In this document: piece by piece, positions 34,385-42,236 of the stretch
Position numbering within the stretch: the stretch's first letter is position 1
Layout of the letters: each line of letters opens with the position of its first letter
Source of the DNA: Chloroflexota bacterium
GTDB lineage: Bacteria; Chloroflexota; UBA11872; VXOZ01
DNA length: 59,859 nucleotides
Assembly: GCA_028874195.1 (NCBI GenBank)
Contig: JAPPLM010000013.1
Span: forward strand, 1 to 59,859
Direction: 5' to 3'
The notes under the pieces: model-generated
What the model was told of the DNA's origin: nothing
Seen by the model: the letters and a program-made list of their open reading frames with translations, nothing else
Database searches by the model: none
Position numbers and translations under genes: made by a program

Positions 34385-35875
34385 TCACGTCGCGGCCCAC
34401 CCGCGAGCACGGGCAACGGCGCGTTGCCATGTGGCGTAATGGGAGTCTCGTTCGTCTTTGCTGATTTGGGGTTCGTAGCGCGCGGCGACGCGCCACTGCG
34501 CCGCTATGGCTTCCGCATCCGGCCAGAAGCCCACGCCGAGACCCGCCAAGTACGCCGCGCCCAGCGCCGTGGTCTCCGTCACCGTGGGCACGACGACGGG
34601 GATGCCGAGCAGGTCGGCTTGGGTCTGAATGAGAAGCGCGTTCGCCACCGCGCCGCCATCCGCCCGCAGTTCCTGCAGCGCCACGCCCGATTCTTGCTGC
34701 ATCGTTGCCACCACGTCACGTGTCTGAAATGCGATGGCTTCCAGGGTGGCGCGGACCACGTGCGCCCTCGTGGCTCCCAAGGTCAGACCGAGGATGGTGC
34801 CGCGAGCGTCGGGGTCCCAATACGGCGTGCCCAAACCCGTGAACGCTGGCACCACGACCACGCCGCCGGAGTCCGGCACCTCACGCGCCATCGTCTCGCT
34901 CTCCGCCGCCGTGGCAATGACGCCCAGCTTGTCGCGCAGCCACTGGATTGCGGCGCCGGCCACGAAGATCGACCCTTCCAGCGCATAGGCGGGGGCGTCC
35001 GCGGAAGCCGCCACCGTCGTGAGTAGACCGGATTCCGCAGGCGTGGCTTGCCCGCCGGTGTGCGAGAGCAGGAAGCAGCCCGTTCCATAGGTATTCTTCG
35101 CGTGTCCCGGCTGCCAGCAGGTCTGCCCGAAGAGCGCTGCCTGCTGATCGCCGGCAATGCCAGCGATCGGTATGGCCGCGCCAAAGACCGCTGGATCAGT
35201 AGTTCCCATTACCCCTGATGAGGGCACTACCTGGGGCAGAGCCTCGCGTGGGATGCCAAACAGCCCAAGCAACCCGGCATCCCAATCATGCGTGTGGATG
35301 TCGTAGAGCATGGTGCGGGAGGCGTTGGTCGGGTCGGTGACGTGCTGCCTGTGACCTGTAAGTTGCGCTATCAGCCACGCGTCCACGGTGCCCAGGCAGA
35401 GATCGTTCTGCGCCGCAAGTTCTCTGGCGCGCGGCACGTTTTGCAGAATCCATTCGAACTTAGGCCCCGAGAAGTACGCGTCCAGCACCAGGCCGGTTTT
35501 TTGGCGCATAGTCTCCGTAAAACCTTGCGCTGCCAGCTCTTGGCAGCGTGCCGCCGTGCGCCGGCATTGCCAGACGATGGCGTTGCCCAGCGGTTCACCC
35601 GTGGACCGTTGCCAGGCGAGGCTGGTCTCCCGCTGGTTGGTGATGCCGATGGCCGCGATCCGCTCCGGCGCGACCGCCGCCTTCTGGAGCACGGCCTGGA
35701 TCGAGTCACGCTGCGTTTGCCAGATGGCGTTGGGATCGTGCTCCACCCAGCCGGCTTGCGGGTAGATTTGCGGCAATTCTTGACCGGCGCTGGCAACGAT
35801 CTGCCCGGCAGCATCGAAGAGAATGGCCCGTGAGGAAGTAGTGCCCTGGTCGAGGGAAAGAACGTATGTGCTCAT
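34385..35875 (-). CDS. glpK: Glycerol kinase
   Basis: FGGY-family kinase phosphorylating glycerol to sn-glycerol-3-phosphate, 496 residues. The N-terminal phosphate loop LDQGTTSSRAI (8-18), ITNQRETSLAW, WQCRRTAA, KFEWILQNVP, the FGGY signature region around TYGTGCFLLSHTGG, and the C-terminal LRADGGAVANALLIQTQADLLGIPVV are all present. The start is the ATG at 35875, giving MSTYVLSLDQ; the open frame extends 14 codons upstream without support. No glpF or glpD is nearby. It converges with the nucleoside phosphorylase. Confidence 0.94.
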   Translation of the reverse strand: MSTYVLSLDQGTTSSRAILFDAAGQIVASAGQELPQIYPQAGWVEHDPNAIWQTQRDSIQAVLQKAAVAPERIAAIGITNQRETSLAWQRSTGEPLGNAIVWQCRRTAARCQELAAQGFTETMRQKTGLVLDAYFSGPKFEWILQNVPRARELAAQNDLCLGTVDAWLIAQLTGHRQHVTDPTNASRTMLYDIHTHDWDAGLLGLFGIPREALPQVVPSSGVMGTTDPAVFGAAIPIAGIAGDQQAALFGQTCWQPGHAKNTYGTGCFLLSHTGGQATPAESGLLTTVAASADAPAYALEGSIFVAGAAIQWLRDKLGVIATAAESETMAREVPDSGGVVVVPAFTGLGTPYWDPDARGTILGLTLGATRAHVVRATLEAIAFQTRDVVATMQQESGVALQELRADGGAVANALLIQTQADLLGIPVVVPTVTETTALGAAYLAGLGVGFWPDAEAIAAQWRVAARYEPQISKDERDSHYATWQRAVARARGWAAT

Positions 35876-36070
35876 GGCATTGTCACGGACCCGTCCAAGG
35901 AGGCCTGTGCATAGCATTCTCCTGGCTGCTTGGGGTTGTTTTACCCTATTGTCACCCTACATTGGCAGCTACGCAAAGGTCTCTCAGAGAACGAGGGTAC
36001 CGTCAAATGGCTCTACACCATTGCAAAATTGACGAGCCGGATTCAGGAGTGGCGGGTGGTCGCATGATTT

Positions 36071-36754
36071 CTAGAAAAGACTGAGTTGATCCGAGGCGGG
36101 TTCGTCGGCGGCAGCGGCTTCGTCGGAGACGGCGGCCTCGGCAGTCTCCGCCTGCTTCTGCTCGAAATACCCCTGTTCGTGCAACTCTTTGAGTTGTTTG
36201 GCGATTTCGGGCAATTTCTGAATATCCTCGAAGAGCATTTGCTTGATGGCCGGGGTGCGCAGGCCGGCCGCGGGATGGTAGAAGGGCACATAGGCGCGGC
36301 CGTCGGCGAATTTCGGCTCGCCGTGCACGGCGGAAATCTTCGCCCCGGGAAAGAAACGCGCCAGCGAGTAGCGGCCGAGCGTCACGACGATGCGCGGCGC
36401 GATGGCGGTAAGCTGTCGTTCCAGAAACGCGTTGCAGGCGGCGATTTCGTCCGGCTGGGGATCGCGGTTGCCCGGCGGACGGCACTTGACGACGTTGGTG
36501 ATGAAGACCTGCTCGCGCCGCAAGCCCACCGCGGCCAGCATCTCCTCCAGCAGCTTGCCCGCCTGCCCGACGAAAGGCCGCCCCTGCTGGTCTTCATGAA
36601 ATCCCGGCCCCTCGCCAATGAACATGATGCCGCTCTTGATGGCGCCCTCGCCCGGCACCGCCTTGGTGCGCTTTTCATGCAGACGGCACGCCGTGCACGC
36701 CCGCACCTCCGCGCCGATTGTATCCAACACTTGCTCAGGGGATTGATCCGCCAC
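36071..36754 (-). CDS. Type-4 uracil-DNA glycosylase (Fe-S)
   Basis: Removes uracil from DNA. The family 4 (UDGa) marks are two Cys near the N-terminus (ACTACRLHEKR, C20 and C23) and two more in VKCRPPGNRDP...EIAAC that bind a 4Fe-4S cluster. GEGPGFHEDQQGRPFVG is the catalytic-water motif, and YHPAAGLR carries the active-site His. A Glu/Ala-rich tail ends in DQLSLF, a good beta-clamp-binding peptide (QLSLF). The frame opens TTG-CTG-GTG; GGAG lies seven bases before the GTG at 36754, so I start there (227 residues). The clamp peptide suggests coupling to replication. Confidence 0.92.
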   Translation of the reverse strand: MADQSPEQVLDTIGAEVRACTACRLHEKRTKAVPGEGAIKSGIMFIGEGPGFHEDQQGRPFVGQAGKLLEEMLAAVGLRREQVFITNVVKCRPPGNRDPQPDEIAACNAFLERQLTAIAPRIVVTLGRYSLARFFPGAKISAVHGEPKFADGRAYVPFYHPAAGLRTPAIKQMLFEDIQKLPEIAKQLKELHEQGYFEQKQAETAEAAVSDEAAAADEPASDQLSLF

Positions 36755-36863
36755 CAGCAAACTCCACCGCGATCACACGCAGTCATGAGAGAAATCCTGC
36801 ATCTACACTACAGAATCTGCCCAACGGTGGGCAAGGTGGTCACCTCCAATGGAATCACACAAT

Positions 36864-36897
36864 GAAAACGCTCGTGCAGCACAACGCCGCACGAGCG
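36864..36897 (-). terminator. Rho-independent terminator of dapA
   Basis: On the minus strand, CGCTCGTGC, an 11-base loop and its exact complement are followed by TTTT. It lies 40 bases after the dapA stop. Confidence 0.8.
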
Positions 36898-36936
36898 CTC
36901 TGGTTTTCTCTGACTAACTAACCAGTCCTGCCTTAC

Positions 36937-37863
36937 CTATGCTGTTGCCAACACCGACAGATTCGGGTCCAACTCGTAGGTACCCAGCAGTTCGCGCAAG
37001 GTGTGGGCGAACTCGTCGGGGACGGGGATCAGGGGCAGGCGGTGGCCGCCGGCGTTGAAGCCGGAGAGGTTGAGGCAGGCCTTGATGGCCGCCGGGCTGG
37101 CGACCGGTGAGATGGGCGGGAAGATGGACGTAAAGAGCGGCATCAGGTGCTGGTGCAGCGCGCCTGCCGTGGGAATGTCCGAAGCCAGGGTGGCCGAGAT
37201 CATCTTCTTGATCTGCAGGCCGATGACGTGGCTGGCGACGCTGATGATGCCGTAGCCGCCCATGCACATCATGTGGTACGTGTCGGAGTCGTTGCCGCTC
37301 CAGACGCGGAAGTCGTCGGGCGCGAGACGCAGCATGTCGGAGATCTGGCCCAGGTCGCCGGAGGCCTCTTTCACGCCGATAATGTTGTCCACCTCGGCCA
37401 GACGCGCCGTGGTCGCGGCTTCCATGTTGCGCACTGTGCGGGTGGGCACGTTGTAGACGATACACGGCAGCGAGGTGCTCTCCGCGATGGTGCGGAAGTG
37501 CCGGTACAGGCCCTCTTGCGGCGGATTGTTGTAATAGGGCACCACGAGCAGCAGGCCGTCCACGCCGAGGGCTTCGGCCTCTTGCGAGAACGCCACGCTC
37601 TCGCCCGTGCTGTAATTGCCGGTGCCTGCGATCACGGGAACGCGCCCATCTGACGCCGCCATGACGGTGCGATAGCATTCCAGTTTTTCCTCGTGGGAAA
37701 GCGTCGGCGATTCGCCGGTGGTGCCGGTGACGAGCAGCGCGTCCGAGCCGCCTGCGATGAGTTGCCGCGCCAGGTTGCCGAGTTGGTCGTAGTTCACTGA
37801 GCCGTCGTCGGCAAAGGGCGTGACCATCGCCGTAATGAGTCTGCCGAGTTCTGTACGTGCCAT
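36937..37863 (-). CDS. dapA: 4-hydroxy-tetrahydrodipicolinate synthase
   Basis: Condenses pyruvate with aspartate semialdehyde, the first committed step to diaminopimelate and lysine. A 308-residue TIM barrel with TGTTGESPTL (46-55), the Tyr of VYNVPTRT (Y137) and the Schiff-base Lys in GVKEASGD (K165). The related family (NAL, KdgD) cannot be fully excluded, but asd and dapB in the window fit DapA. The start is the ATG at 37863: AAGGAG sits nine bases upstream, inside a slightly longer open frame. A terminator follows. Confidence 0.92.
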   Translation of the reverse strand: MARTELGRLITAMVTPFADDGSVNYDQLGNLARQLIAGGSDALLVTGTTGESPTLSHEEKLECYRTVMAASDGRVPVIAGTGNYSTGESVAFSQEAEALGVDGLLLVVPYYNNPPQEGLYRHFRTIAESTSLPCIVYNVPTRTVRNMEAATTARLAEVDNIIGVKEASGDLGQISDMLRLAPDDFRVWSGNDSDTYHMMCMGGYGIISVASHVIGLQIKKMISATLASDIPTAGALHQHLMPLFTSIFPPISPVASPAAIKACLNLSGFNAGGHRLPLIPVPDEFAHTLRELLGTYELDPNLSVLATA

Positions 37864-38058
37864 CGCTGCCTGCTCCTTCATCGCGTACGGTCGTTTGAGT
37901 CAGTGTACATTACGCCATAGGCAATGTCACTCGTTTCTGCGACTAATGGAGAGCCCATTTGCGGAGGACGGGATTAGGTGTAGAAGACCGTTCCAGGTTT
38001 GCGGTACCCCATGCTGTAGGCTGCGGAGCCGGTTGCTCTGAGCAACTTGCTCACGCGC

Positions 38059-39123
38059 TTATTCGGCAGTGCCCGCAAACGTGCCTGCGACTGGGGCTTC
38101 AGCCTCTCCTGCGGACTCTTCGAGGCGTGCGCCCGCGACGGGACGCGGGAAGAGGATGCGGGAGGCGCCCGCTTGCCTGAGTTGGTTGCCGAGGTGTTGC
38201 GGCTCCGGATGCAGCGCGATGATCGTGCCGCCGTCACCGGCGCCGGCCAACTTCGCGCCCAATGCGCCATGGCGCAGCGCTGCCGCTATCAAGCGCTCGT
38301 TTTCTTTGCCAGAGCCACCAAGATCGCGTTGAATGGCGTGGTTTTCGTTCATCAGCCGGCCTAGCAGCCCCCAATCCGCTTCCAGCAGGGCTTTCTTGCC
38401 CTCGCGCGCCAGGCGGCCGATCTCCGCATAGGCCTGCACCACGTGGCGCTCGCCTTCCAACCACCGTTCCCGGATGGGTCTATGCACCACGTCGGCGCGA
38501 TGCTCGACGCCGGTGTGCGCCAACACGAAAGGCAGCTCAGACACCAATGATGTCAGGGATTCGACGGCAGCATACGGCTCGCTGTGCACTTCCCGGTAGA
38601 ACTCTTTGTCACGAAACTCCATGTAATTGAGCCCGCCGAAGGTGGGCATATAGAAGTCCTGGTACCCGCAAATCACGCCCATGTCGTTGAGTTCGATGCC
38701 GCGGGCGGTCTCCGCGAAGAAGTACTTGCTCAGCGCCCGGCCTTGGTACGAAATGAGGGCGTAGAGGGCCGCAACCACGAGCGACGATGAACTGGACAGT
38801 CCTGAGCCAATCGGCACGTCGCTCCAGCACGTGAAGCGGGCCTTCATGCCGAGGCACTGCTGCTGGGAAATCACCGCGCGCAGCACGTCGAAGTGATCGC
38901 CGTGCTGCCGCAGGTCGTCACGCGTGCGGATGGTGATCACGCCTTGATCGGATTCGAGTGTAAGACGGTCGGCGGGACGAATGGAGACGTAGCCCCGCTC
39001 AGGAATCGTGCAGGAAAGCACGCTGCCGCCGTACATGTCGGTGGGGTTGCCGATGATGCCGCAGCGTCCGGGAGCGGAAGCGACTACGGCAGCTTCCGGC
39101 GTGTCTTGGCTAGCGGAAGGCAT
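38059..39123 (-). CDS. GHMP-family sugar kinase, glucuronokinase-like
   Basis: An ATP-dependent small-molecule kinase of 354 residues. APGRCGIIGNPTDMYGG at the N-terminus is more like glucuronokinases (APARVGLIGNPSDxYGG type) than galactokinase or mevalonate kinase. PIGSGLSSSSSLVVAAL is the phosphate loop, and KLAGAGDGGTIIAL is motif 3. The ATG overlaps the stop of the preceding uridylyltransferase by one base (TAATG), so translation is coupled. Together the pair could turn a sugar or uronic acid into its 1-phosphate and then UDP form (inference). Residues beyond about 330 are a variable Ala/Glu tail. Confidence 0.8.
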   Translation of the reverse strand: MPSASQDTPEAAVVASAPGRCGIIGNPTDMYGGSVLSCTIPERGYVSIRPADRLTLESDQGVITIRTRDDLRQHGDHFDVLRAVISQQQCLGMKARFTCWSDVPIGSGLSSSSSLVVAALYALISYQGRALSKYFFAETARGIELNDMGVICGYQDFYMPTFGGLNYMEFRDKEFYREVHSEPYAAVESLTSLVSELPFVLAHTGVEHRADVVHRPIRERWLEGERHVVQAYAEIGRLAREGKKALLEADWGLLGRLMNENHAIQRDLGGSGKENERLIAAALRHGALGAKLAGAGDGGTIIALHPEPQHLGNQLRQAGASRILFPRPVAGARLEESAGEAEAPVAGTFAGTAE

Positions 39124-40010
39124 TAGAGCGACGCCGTCTTGCGCAGCAGGTGCTGCCGCACGAGGTAGCCGTATTTCTCATCAGTAAGCGCAAAGTCGAT
39201 GAAGGCCTTGAAGTACGTCTCAAAGTTGCCGATGTCGTACCGCACTTCTTCCGACGCAAGTTGAACGCAACGCACCAGTTGCTGCTGCTTGATGAGCACT
39301 TCGATAGAGTCCGCCAGCCAGAGTTCGTTGCCTTTGCCGGGCAGCGTGAGTCGCGTCGCCTCAAAAATCTCTTTGTTCATGATGTACCGGGGCACCACGG
39401 CGTAGTTGCTCGGCTCGGCGCCACGCGGCGGTTTCTCCACGATGCCTTCGATTGAAAAATCAGGCCCCGCATCGCCGGTAGGCTTCACCACGCCATAGCG
39501 ATGGGCATCCTGCGGTGCGACGCGCTCAACAGCCATGGTGCACACGGCGCCGCTCGCCGCATGGCTCTCTACCATGCGGCGCAACAGGTTGCCGCCCTTG
39601 ATGATGGTGTCGCCAAAGGCGACAACAAACGGCTCGTCGCCAACGAATTCCTGGGCGAGCCGCACGGCGTCGGCTTGACCGGTCTGCACGCTCTGGCGCG
39701 TGTAGAAGACATGGAGCAAGGTATCGAAGTTTGGCAGCCGCTCCGCCAACTCCAGGTCATCGTTGCCGAGCCGCTCTTCCAATTCTGGATCGCGGTCGAA
39801 GTGGTCTTCGATTGACCACTTTTTGCGGCCGGTCACAAAGAGAATCTGATTGATGCCGGCCTGCTCCATCTCCTCCACCACGTACTGCACCACCGGCTTG
39901 CGGCCGACGGGCAGCATTTCCTTGGGCTGTGACTTGGTGGCAGGGAGCAGCCGCGTGCCTAAACCGGCAACGAGGATAACGGCCTTGGAGACGTGGGATT
40001 GCTGCGCCAT
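39123..40010 (-). CDS. galU: UTP--glucose-1-phosphate uridylyltransferase (GalU family)
   Basis: Makes UDP-glucose, or another UDP-sugar, from UTP and sugar-1-phosphate. 295 residues with AVILVAGLGTRLLPATKSQP and KEMLPVGRKPVVQYVVEEM at the N-terminus, FVVAFGDTII, GIVEKPPRG (catalytic-type Lys) and a C-terminal DIGNFETYFKAFIDFAL. The ATG at 40010 has GGAG ten bases upstream; another ATG at 40019 is only one base from it. It is translationally coupled to the GHMP kinase, which makes a broad-specificity sugar-1-phosphate role plausible. Confidence 0.9.
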   Translation of the reverse strand: MAQQSHVSKAVILVAGLGTRLLPATKSQPKEMLPVGRKPVVQYVVEEMEQAGINQILFVTGRKKWSIEDHFDRDPELEERLGNDDLELAERLPNFDTLLHVFYTRQSVQTGQADAVRLAQEFVGDEPFVVAFGDTIIKGGNLLRRMVESHAASGAVCTMAVERVAPQDAHRYGVVKPTGDAGPDFSIEGIVEKPPRGAEPSNYAVVPRYIMNKEIFEATRLTLPGKGNELWLADSIEVLIKQQQLVRCVQLASEEVRYDIGNFETYFKAFIDFALTDEKYGYLVRQHLLRKTASL

Positions 40011-40112
40011 GGGAGGCATGCTCCATTGGAACGGCCTAGAGTACCTGATTCACGGTAGCGCGGAAATTACTGGATTGTCAACGTTTATGGCCAACGTGCC
40101 AGATTATGGAGT

Positions 40113-40889
40113 TCACTCCTGCTCGTGTTCGCTGCGCATATCGTCTAGCTTGGCAATGGTCTCTATGATGTAGTCGGCTTGGCTTTCCACCCCGCGTTGG
40201 GTGCGCTCTTCGCCAGCGTCGCGGTCTGCTTTGGTGGGAAAGCCCCAGACGCCGCTGGGCGTGTAGTACTCCGTGGGGATCATGTCCACGTACTCTGAGC
40301 CCAGGTCGGGCGAAGAATCCACGACCTTCTCGGTGCGCATCAACTCAGGGTAGGCGTACATGAGCCGCGAGGTCTCGCTCTCGCCGGAGTGGCGGTCCTT
40401 GCCGGGGCCGGAGCCGCCCGCGCCCACAGGCGCGCCCCACATCACGAGGAAGTCCGGGTCCCACATGTTGAGCTCGCGGATGGTTGGCTTGAGGATCCAG
40501 TTGCCGCCGTGCGAACTGGTGACGATCATGCGCTTGAAGCCCTGGCGTTTGAGGCAGGCGGCGGTGTCCTCGAGTATGGCGGCCACAGTGGCGGGCTTGA
40601 AGCTCAAAGTGCCTTTGTAATTGAGGAATTCGCTTGACGTGCCGATGGGTATCGGCGGCAAGAGATAGACGATCAGGCCGCGCTTTGCCAGTTCCCGTGC
40701 CAGCAGGCGGCTGCCGGCAAGGCCGAGCAGCCAATCGGTGCCCAGCGGCATGTGGTACGAGTGCTGCTCGATGGCGCCAATGCAGAAGAGCGCCGTGTCA
40801 CAGCCGCTCTCTTGCACCTCCTCGAAGGTAGAAGCCCAACTCAGGAAATCCTCGTCTTGCAAGTCGTCGAACCAATGGTGCTCACTCAT
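40113..40889 (-). CDS. Creatininase-family amidohydrolase
   Basis: A metal-dependent hydrolase of 258 residues. GAIEQHSYHMPLGTD supplies the Glu, His and Asp ligands, VTSSHGGN is the central signature, and DRHSGESETSRLM carries a further His/Glu pair. Members include creatininase, MftE (mycofactocin maturation) and FAPy-type deformylases; no mycofactocin gene is near. The ATG at 40889 has a weak AGAG site; a TTG lies one codon upstream. It could be part of a loose hydrolase group with the amidohydrolase at 42237 (inference). Confidence 0.88.
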   Translation of the reverse strand: MSEHHWFDDLQDEDFLSWASTFEEVQESGCDTALFCIGAIEQHSYHMPLGTDWLLGLAGSRLLARELAKRGLIVYLLPPIPIGTSSEFLNYKGTLSFKPATVAAILEDTAACLKRQGFKRMIVTSSHGGNWILKPTIRELNMWDPDFLVMWGAPVGAGGSGPGKDRHSGESETSRLMYAYPELMRTEKVVDSSPDLGSEYVDMIPTEYYTPSGVWGFPTKADRDAGEERTQRGVESQADYIIETIAKLDDMRSEHEQE

Positions 40890-40956
40890 CAATTTCTCTT
40901 TCTGCTGCGAAATCGTCCAACTCTATCCAGGTAGGCAGTGTGGGCAGAGTCATTCA

Positions 40957-40988
40957 TCCCTCACCGTTTCTCTCTCAGGGAGAGGGTG
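40957..40988. repeat. CCCTCACCG...TCAGGGAGAGGG repeat, copy 2
   Basis: An imperfect hairpin also present at 13256-13290. It precedes the nested repeat at 41006. Confidence 0.55.
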
Positions 40989-41005
40989 GTCTTGTGTTGT
41001 CTGCC

Positions 41006-41085
41006 GGCGCAGGTTGCAAACGTGTTTTGAGCACTTCGGCAGGCTCAGCACAGGCTCTGTCGAAGTGCCTGCGCTACCGCCGGAG
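41006..41085. repeat. Nested palindromes: one repeat inserted in the centre of another
   Basis: GGCGCAGGTTGCAAAC (41006-41021) and CCTGCGCTACCGCCGGAG (41068-41085) are the two halves of the repeat found intact at 34288-34317. Between them are 46 bases containing CACTTCG...CGAAGTG arms around CAGGCTCAGCACAGG, a member of the 2903-2965 family. Confidence 0.8.
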
Positions 41086-41155
41086 CGGCGAGTACTGTGC
41101 GCGTAGTCCTCACGCACCTCGCGTAGTTCTATTTGTTCTGACCAACTACCGTCGG

Positions 41156-41410
41156 TTACGAACCGCCGAACTGCACTGGAATTGCCAAGCCCTTGAACGA
41201 TCCGTCCTGCGCGTCGAAGTCACCGACGAGCAGGCTGCCCGTGCCCGTGCGGTTTGGGACAATAATTGTGGTGGAGAAGGCTCCCCACGTCTTGAGATAG
41301 TCCGTGGACGTGGTGACGGCGCGCGCTAACTCGTTGCCCGCGCTATCCTGCAGGACAATGACGTTATTCGCCTCGAAATTCCGCGAGTACCCGCTCACTG
41401 TCAGCGTGCC
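41156..41410 (-). pseudogene. C-terminal Gmad2 domain cut off by an in-frame stop
   Basis: Directly after the TAA at 41411-41413 the same frame continues as GTLTVSGYSRNFEANNVIVL to a normal stop at 41156. It is a good Gmad2 (spore-germination-associated Ig-like) domain of about 84 residues, with the usual end LAIPVQFGGS. The flanks read PRPGATI-stop-GTLTVSG, where functional homologues have Ser (TCA or similar), so one base change could explain it. Without readthrough this part is not attached to the lipoprotein, though an internal GTG (V of TVSG) could theoretically start it. A sequencing error is the main alternative. Confidence 0.7.
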
Positions 41411-42157
41411 TTAGATGGTTGCGCCGGGTCGTGGTGTGATGAGCACTGTGTGCTTGGCGCTGGCGGGAAGTGTGTACGGTTCTTTGCCGCCGGGCGCGAT
41501 GTCAATTACCAGCCGCAGCGGGTCGCGCAACTCCTGCACGCGGGCCTGGTATTCAGTCGGTATGAACACGTCCACGAACAGGCTGCCGTCCGGCGCCCGA
41601 ACGACATACACATGTGTAAACCAGTCGAGCTTGTCTGCCAGTAGAGCCTCGGTAAATGCGGTCTCCGTCACAGTGGGAAGATAAATCCGCAGCACGCCCT
41701 CCCCTGGCGCCTTCTCAATGCGCCAGTGCGGCACCGCGTCAGCAGCGCCTTGGACGGCAGCGAAGTCGATCACCAAGCGGTCGAAGTGGGGATGCTGTCC
41801 AAAGCGGATGTCCGTAATGCGCGCGGCCGGCGCTGCTTCCTCTTCCATCATCGCCGGCGTTGCCGCCGCAGACGCAGGAGTTTCCTTTTCATCCGGCTCA
41901 TCCGGCGCGGCTTGTGCTGTCGGGGTTGCCTCCGCAGTGGCGTCCACTGTCTCGGACCCCAACGTCTCAGTTCCCTCCTGAGCGGCGCATGCGCTCAGCA
42001 GAAGCGCAAGCGTAAGCGCCGCGAGCCCGGCCATCCAACGGAGATGAAAGCATGTATTGGCAAGCACTCTTTGTACTTTCGCTAAAGGTATTTCGACATC
42101 GTTACAGCGGAACCCAGTCCGACCTCTCCTCGGATCGAAGCAGGAATTCATCTTCAT
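41411..42157 (-). CDS. Lipoprotein with AMIN-like domain, truncated before its Gmad2 domain
   Basis: The signal LAALTLALLLSACAA has a lipobox (LSAC), so the mature protein would be lipid-anchored. An Ala/Thr/Glu/Pro-rich linker (about 70 residues) follows, and then an AMIN-like beta domain (ITDIRFGQHPHFDRLVIDF … RDPLRLVIDIAPGG). Translation ends at the TAA at 41411. The start is uncertain: GGGAGG stands four bases before the ATG at 42157 (ten before 42151), but this gives a long, polar N-region of about 45 residues built partly from a repeat. A GTG at 42067 or the ATG at 42034 gives a more usual lipoprotein signal. AMIN plus Gmad2 lipoproteins are thought to act at the cell wall. Confidence 0.7.
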   Translation of the reverse strand: MKMNSCFDPRRGRTGFRCNDVEIPLAKVQRVLANTCFHLRWMAGLAALTLALLLSACAAQEGTETLGSETVDATAEATPTAQAAPDEPDEKETPASAAATPAMMEEEAAPAARITDIRFGQHPHFDRLVIDFAAVQGAADAVPHWRIEKAPGEGVLRIYLPTVTETAFTEALLADKLDWFTHVYVVRAPDGSLFVDVFIPTEYQARVQELRDPLRLVIDIAPGGKEPYTLPASAKHTVLITPRPGATI

Positions 42158-42236
42158 GTATCCTCCCGGATTCCGGCCCGCGCCAGCGTGGCGAAGAAGC
42201 GCAAGAGAATCTCTATCCAGTAACCCAGAGCCCATG

